A stretch of 64,000 nucleotides of DNA. Origin: Streptomyces cupreus (GTDB taxonomy: Bacteria; Actinomycetota; Actinomycetes; Streptomycetales; Streptomycetaceae). Made by a program: the position numbers and the translations under genes. Below the pieces are notes generated by a model that ran no database searches, was not told the origin of the DNA, and saw nothing but the letters and a program-made list of their open reading frames with translations. The stretch spans positions 169,288 through 233,287 of the forward strand of contig NZ_JACMSF010000008.1 of NCBI RefSeq assembly GCF_014257025.1. The letters are read 5' to 3'. Below, one piece after another: positions 47,458-55,640 of the stretch; position 1 is the stretch's first letter; every line of letters begins with the position of its first letter.

Positions 47458-49725
47458 TCAGACCGGGACGCGCTCCCCCTCGTCGTCCCGCGCCTGGTGG
47501 TGGGTGTCCGCCTCCGGCGCCTCGTCGTGCGTGAGGTCCGGCAGTCGGTTCAGCCACTTCGGCAGGTACCAGTTGCGCTCGCCGAGCAGCGCCATCACCG
47601 CCGGGAGCAGCACACCCCGGATGACGGTCGCGTCGATGAGCACCGCGGCCGCGAGACCGACGCCCATCTGCTTCATGGACTGCATGGACAGCGTGCCGAA
47701 GATCGCGAACACGGCGACCATGATGACCGCGGCACTGGTGACGACACCCGCCGTGGTGACCACCCCGTGCTTGATCGCCTCGTTCGTCGTACGGCCCTTC
47801 AGGCGCGCCTCGCGGATCCGCGAGACCACGAACACGTGGTAGTCCATCGACAGGCCGAACAGGATCACGAAGAGGAACAGCGGCAGCCAGCTGATGATGG
47901 CGCCGACGCCCTCCGCGCCCACCAGGGACGCACCCCAGCCGTGCTGGAAGACGGCGACCAGGATGCCGTACGCCGCACCCACCGAGAGCAGGTTGAGCGC
48001 GATCGAGGTGATCGCGATCGTCAGCGAGCGGAAGGAGAGCAGCATCAGCAGGAAGGCGAAGACCACGACGAACGCGAAGACCGGGACGACCGCTCCGGCC
48101 AGCTGGTTGTTGAAGTCATGGCTGCCCGCGACCTGTCCGGTGATCGGCGCCTCGATGCCGTCGACCTTGCCGAGCGTGGCCGGACGGACCTCGTCGCGCA
48201 GCTTCTCCAGGTTCTCGCCCGCCTTGTCGAGGTCGGAGCCGCCGACCAGCGGGACGTAGACGAAGGCGAGGTTCTGTGCGTCGTGCAGCTTGATCTCGAC
48301 CGGGCCGCGCGAGACGCCCGATTCCACGGCTTCCTTCTTGAAGTCGGCGAGAGCGCTCTGCACCTCGGGCGCGTTGATGTCGTCGGCCTTGACGACCACC
48401 TCGGCCGGCTCGGAGCCGCCGGGGAAGGCGTCGTTGACCCGGTTGTAGGTCTGCACGATGGGCAGCGAGTCGCCGAACTCCTGGTCCAGCGTGAGGTTCT
48501 GGGTCTTCATGCCGATCGCGGGCGCGGTGACCGCGAGCAGCGCACCGGTCGCGACGACCACCGAGACCACCGGCCGCTTCAGCACGGCGCCGAGGACGGC
48601 CGTCCACAGGCGGCTGTCCCGGTTGGCCTTGGCGCGGTTGCGGCGCAGCTTGCTCTCCGGGTGCAGGAAGGGGATACGGCCCTTCTCGACCCGGTGGCCC
48701 AGCAGCGACAGCAGCGCGGGAAGCACGGTCACCGAGCCGACCATGGCGACGGCCACGACGATCAGCGAGGCCAGGCCCATCGCCTCGAACTCGGCGATCC
48801 CGGTGAACAGCATGCCCGCCATCGCCACACACACCGTGACACCCGAGACCACGATCGCCCGGCCACTGGTGGCGGCGGCGATCCGCAGTGCCGTCTGCGG
48901 GTCCCGGCCCGCCGCCCGCTCCTCACGCTCGCGGCGCAGATAGAACAGGCAGTAGTCGACGCCGACGGCCAGACCCACCAGCAGCATCACCGAGTTGGCG
49001 ACCTCGCCCATCGGCATCACATGGCTGACGATGCTCATCAGGCCCATCGTCGCCATGATCGCGGTGATCGCCAGGGCCACCGGCAGCAGCGCCGCGACGA
49101 GCGCGCCGAAGGCGATGAGCAGAATGCCGAGCGCCACGGGCACGGCCGAGTACTCGGCCTTCTTGAAGTCGTCCCCGAACGCGTCGTCGAACGTCTTCAT
49201 CATGCTGGCGCTGCCGATCTGTTCGATCGTCAGCGCCGGATGGTCCTTCTGGACCTTCTCGACGGCGTTCAGCACCGGCTCGACCCGCTCACCCGCGGTC
49301 TCGGCCTCCCCGCGCATGTCGAACTGCACGAGCGCGCTGCGGCCGTCCTTCGAGACGGTGTCCGTGTCGTACGGCGAAGAGATGTCGGTGACCTTGCCGG
49401 TCGCCTCGACCGCGTCCATCACTTCGGCGACCGCGGCGCGGAACTCGGTGTCGGTCGCCTTCAGGCCGCCGTCCTTCGCCTGGACGAGGACGGTCTCACC
49501 GGCCGGCTCCTCGATCCCGGCGTCTTCGATGAGCTGCGCGGCGGTCTTCGTCTCGCCCTTCAGACCCTGGGCCTCGTCCACGTCTACCCGGCCCGCCGCC
49601 GACCCGAGCCCCATCGCCAGGACGACGAACAGCACCCAGATTCCGACGGCAGCCCATCGGTGCCGGGCGCTCCAGCCGCCTGCCCGGGCGGCCAGGCCCC
49701 GCACCCGTATGTCTCCGTTCCCCAT
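47458..49725 (-). CDS. MMPL-family RND-type transporter
   Basis: The protein has 755 residues from ATG 49725 (MGNGDIRVRGLAARAG). Two MMPL halves are seen: segment 1 near residue 25, then a periplasmic domain, five segments with the hallmark VGVDYCLFYLRREREE and a second periplasmic domain followed by a matching FGLSMDYHVFVVSRIREA. Both Asp-Tyr pairs, which carry the proton path in MmpL3-type proteins, are present. These transporters export lipids, pigments or antibiotics with proton motive force. Transcribed singly; the cargo is unknown. Confidence 0.92.
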   Translation of the reverse strand: MGNGDIRVRGLAARAGGWSARHRWAAVGIWVLFVVLAMGLGSAAGRVDVDEAQGLKGETKTAAQLIEDAGIEEPAGETVLVQAKDGGLKATDTEFRAAVAEVMDAVEATGKVTDISSPYDTDTVSKDGRSALVQFDMRGEAETAGERVEPVLNAVEKVQKDHPALTIEQIGSASMMKTFDDAFGDDFKKAEYSAVPVALGILLIAFGALVAALLPVALAITAIMATMGLMSIVSHVMPMGEVANSVMLLVGLAVGVDYCLFYLRREREERAAGRDPQTALRIAAATSGRAIVVSGVTVCVAMAGMLFTGIAEFEAMGLASLIVVAVAMVGSVTVLPALLSLLGHRVEKGRIPFLHPESKLRRNRAKANRDSRLWTAVLGAVLKRPVVSVVVATGALLAVTAPAIGMKTQNLTLDQEFGDSLPIVQTYNRVNDAFPGGSEPAEVVVKADDINAPEVQSALADFKKEAVESGVSRGPVEIKLHDAQNLAFVYVPLVGGSDLDKAGENLEKLRDEVRPATLGKVDGIEAPITGQVAGSHDFNNQLAGAVVPVFAFVVVFAFLLMLLSFRSLTIAITSIALNLLSVGAAYGILVAVFQHGWGASLVGAEGVGAIISWLPLFLFVILFGLSMDYHVFVVSRIREARLKGRTTNEAIKHGVVTTAGVVTSAAVIMVAVFAIFGTLSMQSMKQMGVGLAAAVLIDATVIRGVLLPAVMALLGERNWYLPKWLNRLPDLTHDEAPEADTHHQARDDEGERVPV

Positions 49726-50065
49726 GACGGGCTTGCCCCCTTGTGCGCGGTGGCAGCCCCCTGCCGCCACCTTTCGTTTCGAAGGTATGGGCCGGATAAA
49801 GGCATCTCGTCGTGCTGCTCGGTGAACTGAACGAGGTGAGAATCATCCCCCTGGACCCCGCCTTCTCCCCACTGGGGAGGAGGCGGCCCCTTACATCTAT
49901 TTGGGGCTTCTTTGTCATTACGAAAGCCTGTTGAGTAAGTCACAGCCGCGTGTAGCGGTTGATCGACAGCCTCCGGATCGGCGAGAGTTCAGCGCAGTCC
50001 GCATCCGCGGATCCGGCCGTCGTGCCCACCCCCACGGGGCACGACGGCCGCCTTATGGTGTGCGG
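49726..50065. promoter_or_regulatory. Divergent region with two hairpins, between MMPL and DUF1697 genes
   Basis: This 340-bp gap has no gene I can support. It contains a 12-bp hairpin with one wobble (cgccttctcccc-act-ggggaggaggcg, 49859-49885) and a perfect 14-bp terminator-like hairpin (50014-50050). Between them is an AT-richer segment (about 49890-49945) that could carry a promoter. The layout would suit a small RNA or an attenuated leader. Confidence 0.45.
50014..50050 (+). terminator. Terminator-like hairpin just before the DUF1697 gene
   Basis: cggccgtcgtgccc (50014-50027) and gggcacgacggccg (50037-50050) pair perfectly over 14 bp around a 9-nt loop. It ends 15 bp before the ATG at 50066 and includes no upstream gene on this strand to terminate, so attenuation or an upstream small RNA is possible. 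Confidence 0.5.
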
Positions 50066-50611
50066 ATGACGACGACGTATGCGGCGCTGCTGCGAGGGAT
50101 CAACGTGGGCGGCGCCAAGAAGGTCCCGATGGCGGAGCTGCGCACCCTGATGAGCGGGCTCGGCCTCGACGACGTGCGCACCTACCTCCAGAGCGGCCAG
50201 GCCGTGTTCTCCGCCGAGCGCGGCGACGAGGACTCCTGGGCCGCGGAGATCACGGGGGCGATCGAGAAGCGGTTCGGGTTCGCGGTCGACGTCATCGTCC
50301 GCGACCACGCCTATCTGGCGGCGGTCGTCGAGGCCTGTCCGTTCCCGGCCGCCGAGCTGGAGGGCAAGCAGCTGCACGTCACGTACTTCTCCGAGCCGGT
50401 CCTCGCCGAGCGCTTCGCCGAGATCGACCAAGCCGCCTTCCTCCCGGAGGAGTTCCGGCTCGGCGACCGCTGCCTGTACCTCTATGCTCCGAACGGCCTC
50501 GGCCGCTCCAAGCTCGCCGAGCAGCTCTCCAGGCCGCGCCTGAACAAGGGCGTGATCGGGACCAGCCGGAACTGGAACACCGTGGTCAAACTCAAGGAGA
50601 TGACCGCCTGA
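50066..50611 (+). CDS. DUF1697 family protein
   Basis: The protein has 181 residues. It opens MTTTYAALLRGINVGGAKKV and continues YLQSGQAVFSAE and FGFAVDVIVRDHAYL, the DUF1697 pattern; the C-terminus KGVIGTSRNWNTVVKL is the most conserved part. The family is widespread, small, soluble and without a proven function. A strong hairpin lies immediately upstream. ATG 50066 is chosen because the family pattern begins there. Confidence 0.88.
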   Translation: MTTTYAALLRGINVGGAKKVPMAELRTLMSGLGLDDVRTYLQSGQAVFSAERGDEDSWAAEITGAIEKRFGFAVDVIVRDHAYLAAVVEACPFPAAELEGKQLHVTYFSEPVLAERFAEIDQAAFLPEEFRLGDRCLYLYAPNGLGRSKLAEQLSRPRLNKGVIGTSRNWNTVVKLKEMTA

Positions 50612-50689
50612 CGGTCAGCTCCGCGCGCCCGGTCCGATGCCGGTGGAAGAGCTGCTCAGGGTCGCGAACTCCCGGACAAATGGACCCTG

Positions 50690-50717
50690 TTGTCCCTAAA
50701 GTGAGAGCCGCTAGACT
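50690..50717 (+). promoter_or_regulatory. Candidate promoter of the 499-residue membrane protein gene
   Basis: TTGTCC (50690-50695) and TAGACT (50712-50717) are spaced by 16 bp, a sigma-HrdB-like arrangement 25 bp before the GTG at 50742. A G-rich ribosome site follows. Confidence 0.45.
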
Positions 50718-50741
50718 TCGGCAACAGGGGGGCGGGGCAGC

Positions 50742-52241
50742 GTGGCGGGCAGAGTCTTACCTTTGTTGCCGCAGTACCGCAAGGACGGTGTGACGCGCCG
50801 GATCTGCGCCACCGCCCACCTCCACGACGAGCTCGCCCGGGACATCGACCGCGACCTCACCGGCGACCGGCTCACCGCCATCGGACTCACCCTCGGCATC
50901 AACTTCGTGGCGGTCGCCCGGCACGCGCGCGTGGCGGTCCGGCGCAGAAAGGTGCTCGACCGCCAACTGGCCGCGCTCGGCGCCCTGTTCATCGCCTCGC
51001 TGCTGATCGCCCTGTGGTCGCTGATCGCCGGACACGGCTCCCTCGTCCTCGTTGCGGTCTACGGCGCCCTGGGCGTCCTCGCCGTCACCTGGGGCCTCGT
51101 CCATCACGCGCAGGCGCGGGCCAGGGAGGCGGCGCAGCGGGTGTTCCACGGCGCCGAGAAGCCGGAGACGCTCGCCCCGCCCGTCGAGCAGGACGCCGAG
51201 GCACGGCTGAACGAACTCAAGCGCTCCAACGTCCTGCCGTACGCCGACGAGACGGCGCTCGTCAATCCGTTCGTCGGCAGCGGCAAGCGGCTCCAGGAGA
51301 GGGAGGTCATCTGGGGGCCCATCGACGTCAGTGAGCCGGCCGAGGGCCCGGGCGGCGCCAAGCTCCCGATCGCCGACTTCGACGCCATCGACCTCCACAC
51401 CTATGTCGCCCGCCAGATGGAGAGCATCTCAGGACTGGACGGACTGCGCACCAGGAACCGGCTCTACGTCCTCGGCAGCAACGCCTATCTGCTCCCGGAG
51501 CTGGTCCCCGACCGGACCCGGCGCCCGAACCCGCACGTACCCAAGCAGCTCGTCCAGGCCGGTCTGCAACAGCCCGGCGCGGGCATGCGCACGCACCTGT
51601 GCCTGGAACGGGTCGGCGAGGGCGGACGGCTCATCGTCTCCATGTACCTGCGCGCGATCTTGGCCAAGCCCAGTCTCAGCTGGGAAGTGGCCGCCTACGC
51701 CATCCCCCCGCTCGAAGCCCGCTTCCACGAGGTCGACACCCTCCCGCTGGCCCGCTTCGACCGCTGGTGGAGCCTCGTCAAGTACGCCACCGCCCACACC
51801 TGGTCCGAACTGAGCGGCGCCCCGGGACGCATGATGGAGCGCTCCCGATGGCTGTACGACAACGAGCGGACCCTGCGCAAACAGCGCCGCAAGATCAAGA
51901 ACCAGCACATCATCGTCGACTACGGCGCCGCCACCAGCCTGCGCGAGCGGTACGGCGACTGGGACCAGGCGGGTTACGCGGAGCGCATGGACGCGCTGGA
52001 CTACCTCGTCCGCCTTCAGCAGGGCGTGCTGACCGCGACCGAGCGGTTCCTGAAGGACCACAACGTCGACACGAGCTCCTTCGACAATGCGCAGAAGATC
52101 ATCACGCAGAACTACCACGTCAACAACGTCAACGGCCCCGCCATCTTCGGCGCCGGCGGCACGCAGCACAACAACGGCCCCCAGGGCGGCGGGCCTCAGG
52201 GTTCGGGCGGGGGCGGCGGGACACCGCCGGCGAAGCCCTGA
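50742..52241 (+). CDS. Membrane protein with C-terminal NVNGPAIFG motif, candidate effector of the GTPase system
   Basis: The protein has 499 residues starting at GTG 50742. Codon 6 is TTA and several neighbouring codons are rare in this genome (aga, cct, ttg), pointing to bldA-dependent translation. Two membrane segments lie at about 76-96 and 100-121; the bulk (residues 130-450) is a soluble alpha/beta region with VGSGKRLQEREV and LHTYVARQMESI that I do not recognise. The C-terminus NYHVNNVNGPAIFG (from residue 457) passes into a Gly/Pro tail. The same motif is the N-terminus of the next gene's product. It converges on the GTPase operon and is likely to be its membrane-acting partner. Confidence 0.75.
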   Translation: MAGRVLPLLPQYRKDGVTRRICATAHLHDELARDIDRDLTGDRLTAIGLTLGINFVAVARHARVAVRRRKVLDRQLAALGALFIASLLIALWSLIAGHGSLVLVAVYGALGVLAVTWGLVHHAQARAREAAQRVFHGAEKPETLAPPVEQDAEARLNELKRSNVLPYADETALVNPFVGSGKRLQEREVIWGPIDVSEPAEGPGGAKLPIADFDAIDLHTYVARQMESISGLDGLRTRNRLYVLGSNAYLLPELVPDRTRRPNPHVPKQLVQAGLQQPGAGMRTHLCLERVGEGGRLIVSMYLRAILAKPSLSWEVAAYAIPPLEARFHEVDTLPLARFDRWWSLVKYATAHTWSELSGAPGRMMERSRWLYDNERTLRKQRRKIKNQHIIVDYGAATSLRERYGDWDQAGYAERMDALDYLVRLQQGVLTATERFLKDHNVDTSSFDNAQKIITQNYHVNNVNGPAIFGAGGTQHNNGPQGGGPQGSGGGGGTPPAKP

Positions 52242-52319
52242 CCCGGGAACGGAACAGGAGCCGGTACATGGGCAGCAACTACCACATCAACAACGTCAAC
52301 GGCCCGGCCATCTTCGGCG
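52110..52319 (+). repeat. 43-bp direct repeat encoding the shared motif of the two convergent genes
   Basis: Copies at 52110-52152 and 52277-52319 match at 41 of 43 bases (aactaccacgtcaacaacgt against aactaccacatcaacaacgt at their start). Both are in frame and encode NYHxNNVNGPAIFG, at the end of the first protein and the beginning of the second. The protein-level motif is kept and continues into different Asn/Gly-rich sequences. Confidence 0.85.
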
Positions 52320-52582
52320 ACAACGGCCGTATGGAGATCAACAACGGCACCGACGCCGCGACCCTGCTGCGCCTCGCCGACCAACTCGTCGAGCGGATGC
52401 GCGTGGAGAGCCCCGCGCTCGTCCCGCAGGCCCAGGTCATCCAGGGCGAGCTGGCACAGGACGGGCGGCCCGCCGACCGGGGCCGGATCCGGGCCGCCCT
52501 GGAGACCATCGGCATCGGTGTCGCGGCAGGCAGCGGCGGGCTCGCCCTGGCCCAGGAGATCGGACGCGTCCTGGGCCTTTAG
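52268..52582 (+). CDS. Small NVNGPAIFG-motif protein with C-terminal hydrophobic helix
   Basis: The protein has 104 residues. Residues 4-27 are NYHINNVNGPAIFGDNG followed by RMEINNG, an Asn/Gly-rich stretch that also ends the upstream protein. Residues about 30-75 form helices (LLRLADQLVERMRVE, DRGRIRAALE), and 77-104 is a Gly-rich hydrophobic helix (IGIGVAAGSGGLALAQEIGR) that could insert into a membrane. It reads like a signalling-motif/effector pair of the type in bacterial conflict systems; this is inference. ATG 52268 follows caggag. It is 26 bp after the first gene and stops 15 bp before the convergent kinase's stop. Confidence 0.75.
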   Translation: MGSNYHINNVNGPAIFGDNGRMEINNGTDAATLLRLADQLVERMRVESPALVPQAQVIQGELAQDGRPADRGRIRAALETIGIGVAAGSGGLALAQEIGRVLGL

Positions 52583-52597
52583 AGACGGCGCGGGCCG

Positions 52598-53935
52598 CTA
52601 CTTGGCGCGCACCACCGCCCGTACTCCGCCGCCGAGGTCCAGTTCCAGGCCCGAGCGCAGCGGTACGGTCTGGCCGGGGGCGATCTGCTGGGACGTACCG
52701 TCGGAGCGGGTGCCCGTCCAGGTGTCCTTCGAGCGGTTGGCGATGCCGAACCGGCCCGGCTTGGCGGGGTGTTCGACCAGCTCCGCCACCAGGCTCCCGT
52801 CCGAGCAGTCGTGCCGTGAAGGCTCCGACAGGAGATGGTGGGCCTGCACCCGGGCCGCCCGGCGCAGCCGGATGTGGTGCTCGGCGCGCGGCGGCGGGGT
52901 CGTCACGGTCAGCCGGGGCGGCAGCACCAGCCGCGCCCCGCATCCCCAACAGGCCCTCGGCGGCGGGTTCTCACCCGGCTCGGTCATGTTCTGCCGTCCG
53001 CAGGAGGCGCACTCCACCACCGCGTCCAGCACCGCCCGCAGCGCGTTGCGCCACTCCGTCTCGCGCACCCGGGCGGCGGGATCCCGCAGGCCGACGGTGA
53101 AGCTGCGGGTGAACAGGGCCTGGAGGGTGCCGACCGCCGCGTCCCAGGTCGCCAGCACGGTCGCGTGCTCCATCGGGTCGGGCGCGTTGGAGTCGTCCGC
53201 CGGATCGAACACGAACAGCGGGCTCCTGCCGTACAGCCGCTTCTCCGCCGCCTCGTCGAAGCAGTGGATGCCCAACTCCCGCTTGCCCTCCAGCGGATGA
53301 TGGTTCATCAGCAGCATGAACAGCAGCACGGCGAGGGAGTGCAGATCGGACTGGGTGCCCGGGCGGGCGCCCGGCTCGGCGCGCACCAGCTCCGGGGCCA
53401 TGAACTTCATGGTCCCCGAGATCCCGCTCGCGTCGCCCTCCACCACCGCGTTGTCGTTGTCGCAGACCAGCACCTCACCGGTGGCCGGGTCGAAGAAGAC
53501 GTTCCCCCAGGAGATGTCCCGGTAGGCGATACCGCGCGAGTGCAGTGCCTGATACGCCTCCACGGTGTAGAGGCATGCCGTCAGCAATGCTCTTGTGCTG
53601 GTGCGCAGTTGGCGCCGGAACAGATCGGGAAGGCCCTTGAAGCGCTCGGGGCGCAGCTCCATCAGATAGCCGAACGAACCCCGGTGCCGGGACACACACG
53701 CCTGCGGCCACAGGAACCGGTCGTCGTCGAAGTCCCGGTCCACCAGCTCCTGGACGATCCCCTCCTGCTCCGGTGTCGCACACGTCGGGTAGTACCACTT
53801 CAGGGCCTTGTCCCCGGCCGCCGTCCGCACCCGGTACACCTCGCCCTGGCCACCGGCGCCCAGCATGCCGATGATCTCGGCCTCGTCGCCGTTGTCCACG
53901 ACCAGCCGCGTCCCGCTGTCGAGCATGCCGCTCAT
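52598..53935 (-). CDS. Atypical Ser/Thr protein kinase with zinc ribbon
   Basis: The protein has 445 residues. Kinase features: glycine loop GAGGQGEV (26-33), Lys46 (KALKWYY), catalytic loop YRDISWGNV (138-146, Asp140, Asn145), a metal motif reading CDNDN where DFG is expected (Asp159 kept) and MAPEL. The HRD His is Tyr. Residues 309-332 form a four-Cys ribbon (ECASCG ... CWGCGARL). The C-terminal domain (residues 360-445) is beta-rich, FGIANRSKDTWTGTR-like, resembling an FHA or similar scaffold. It is soluble, last of the operon, directly after the phosphatase gene (4-bp gap). Confidence 0.88.
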   Translation of the reverse strand: MSGMLDSGTRLVVDNGDEAEIIGMLGAGGQGEVYRVRTAAGDKALKWYYPTCATPEQEGIVQELVDRDFDDDRFLWPQACVSRHRGSFGYLMELRPERFKGLPDLFRRQLRTSTRALLTACLYTVEAYQALHSRGIAYRDISWGNVFFDPATGEVLVCDNDNAVVEGDASGISGTMKFMAPELVRAEPGARPGTQSDLHSLAVLLFMLLMNHHPLEGKRELGIHCFDEAAEKRLYGRSPLFVFDPADDSNAPDPMEHATVLATWDAAVGTLQALFTRSFTVGLRDPAARVRETEWRNALRAVLDAVVECASCGRQNMTEPGENPPPRACWGCGARLVLPPRLTVTTPPPRAEHHIRLRRAARVQAHHLLSEPSRHDCSDGSLVAELVEHPAKPGRFGIANRSKDTWTGTRSDGTSQQIAPGQTVPLRSGLELDLGGGVRAVVRAK

Positions 53936-53939
53936 CCGC

Positions 53940-54812
53940 TCAACTCTCCGTCTTCTGTTCCGTTGCCGACGCCGGACGGACCGGCCGCAGCGCGGCCACC
54001 AGCGTCGTGTCGTCCCCCGAGTACTGCGAGGCCTGCCGCAGCCACTCGGGCAGCACGGCCTTCACCCCCGCCGCGCCCTCCCGCGCCAGCCGGCCGTCCA
54101 GGCCCTCGACGAACTCCCGGTACCCGTCCGCCGCGGCGAAGCTCTTCGACAGACCGTCCGTCGACAGCACCACCAGACGAGGCCCGCGCGCCTCGTCGAA
54201 CAGCGGTGCCCAGTGCGTGCGCACCGCACGCCAGGCCTGGGCGCCGCACAGCGACTCCGTCTCGTCGCCCAGGTCCTCCTCGGCGGGGGCCAGCGGCCGG
54301 CGCAGCTGACCGTCGTGCTCGACCACCGCGAGATCGCCGTCGCCGATCTGCCATGCCACGAACAGCCACGGCGTCAGCACGGCGCCGATCAGGGTGGTGC
54401 CGTACAGCAGCAGCTTGTCGCCCGGCTCCGGCTCGGCCGCGCCGTCGTCGGCGACCGGGCGGTGCCGGTCCCAGTGACCGAGCGCCGCCGACCGCCACTC
54501 CTGCACCAGGGCGCGCGGGAAGTCGTCGCGGGCGTATGTCATCAGCCGGGCGAGCCGCCCCGGCTCGTGGCCGTCGCGGGCCGCCCGCCCGAAGGAGCGG
54601 GCGAGCCCCAGGAACCGGTCCACGGCGAACCGGGCGCCCAGCTCGCTGCGGGCGTGCACCGCCGAGCCGTGCCCGTCGGCCACCGCCAGCACCAGCGGCT
54701 CGTCCCCGGAACCGGTCCCCTCACAGGCCCACCAGTCCTGGTTGCACCGCTTGCCGACGCCCTGGACGCTGTCGCCGAGTGTGTCCCAGCGCCGCACCCC
54801 GAGCGTCACCAC
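53940..54812 (-). CDS. PP2C-type (PPM) protein phosphatase
   Basis: The protein has 290 residues starting at GTG 54812. Metal-binding motifs: CNQDWWACEG (Asp26), LAVADGHGSAVHARSE (Asp46, Gly47), LSTDGLSKSF (third Asp) and SGDDTTLVAAL at the C-terminus. It is the antagonist expected for the kinase encoded just downstream and should remove phosphate from Ser/Thr. Its start overlaps the vWA gene's stop by seven bases, so the two are translated together. Confidence 0.93.
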   Translation of the reverse strand: MVTLGVRRWDTLGDSVQGVGKRCNQDWWACEGTGSGDEPLVLAVADGHGSAVHARSELGARFAVDRFLGLARSFGRAARDGHEPGRLARLMTYARDDFPRALVQEWRSAALGHWDRHRPVADDGAAEPEPGDKLLLYGTTLIGAVLTPWLFVAWQIGDGDLAVVEHDGQLRRPLAPAEEDLGDETESLCGAQAWRAVRTHWAPLFDEARGPRLVVLSTDGLSKSFAAADGYREFVEGLDGRLAREGAAGVKAVLPEWLRQASQYSGDDTTLVAALRPVRPASATEQKTES

Positions 54813-55492
54813 ACGTCGTCGTCATCGTCGTCGTCCAGGACCGGCGGCGCGTACGGCTGCTTCGCCAACGGGTCGGCCGAGGCCGCCACCGGCTGCGAGG
54901 CCGCCTTCACGGCCGCCGTGGACGCCCAGCGGATCGCCGCCGCGAGCTGCTTGGGACTGTTGGCGTCCAGCGGCTGGAGCTCGGGATTGCCGAGGAACTC
55001 CTGAAGGACCCCACGGTCGGCATCGGCCCCGATCGCGATGGACACCCGCACCGCCTTACGGCCCCACGGCGTCGCGTCGATCGCCTTCAGACCGGCCTTC
55101 CAGTCATCGGTGGGCACCCCGTCCGACACCAGCGCCAGCACCGGCTTCAGCGCCCGCTGCGGCATCGGCGGGCTCTGGAGCTCCCGCGAGACCAGGGTCA
55201 GCGCCTCGCCGAGGTTGGTCATGCCGTCCACCTGGACGTCCTGCCAGGTGAAGTCGTCGACCGGCACCGGGACTTGGTGGTGCCACTGCGCGGTGGTGGA
55301 GAACGTGACGGTGCGCAGCAGGAGTTGGGCGGCCGGGTTGTCGTGCGCCACCGACCGCATCTCCGGGATCGCTTCTCTGATCGCGTAGTTGAGCTGGCCG
55401 ATCTTCTCGCCCTGCATCGAGTACGAGCAGTCGAGCAGCCAGATGAAGTGGACCGGCCGGTTGGCCATGGCCCCGCCGGGAATGTCGCTCAC
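54806..55492 (-). CDS. Von Willebrand factor A (vWA) domain protein
   Basis: The protein has 228 residues, starting at GTG 55492 (ATG 55468 is an alternative). The MIDAS metal site is complete: DCSYSM (Asp21, Ser23, Ser25), MTNLGEAL (Thr) and VSDGVPTDD (Asp). It is a cytoplasmic vWA of the TerY/CoxE class. The tail is acidic (LDDDDDDDVW). It lies in the operon after the small membrane protein gene and before the phosphatase; vWA proteins commonly assemble with GTPases or MoxR-type ATPases. Confidence 0.92.
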   Translation of the reverse strand: MSDIPGGAMANRPVHFIWLLDCSYSMQGEKIGQLNYAIREAIPEMRSVAHDNPAAQLLLRTVTFSTTAQWHHQVPVPVDDFTWQDVQVDGMTNLGEALTLVSRELQSPPMPQRALKPVLALVSDGVPTDDWKAGLKAIDATPWGRKAVRVSIAIGADADRGVLQEFLGNPELQPLDANSPKQLAAAIRWASTAAVKAASQPVAASADPLAKQPYAPPVLDDDDDDDVW

Positions 55493-55520
55493 TCCGTTTC
55501 CTTTCCTGTAGTCGTGGCAG

Positions 55521-55640
55521 TCAGGCCAGCAGCCACTGCGCCAGCCCGACCAGTGCGAGCACCGTCAGCACGACGGAGGCGACGAACACGCCTGCCATGG
55601 CCCGCCGCCAGCGCCCGAGGGACGGTGTCACCCGTGTCAT
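55521..55640 (-). CDS. 39-residue single-span membrane protein
   Basis: This short gene starts at ATG 55640, overlapping the stop of the GTPase gene (ATGA). The product has a basic N-terminus (MTRVTPSLGRWRRAM), then one membrane segment (AGVFVASVVLTVLALVGLA) and a short C-tail. It is too small for most annotation but is translationally coupled, supporting it as real. It may anchor or regulate the neighbouring GTPase or the vWA protein. Confidence 0.7.
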   Translation of the reverse strand: MTRVTPSLGRWRRAMAGVFVASVVLTVLALVGLAQWLLA

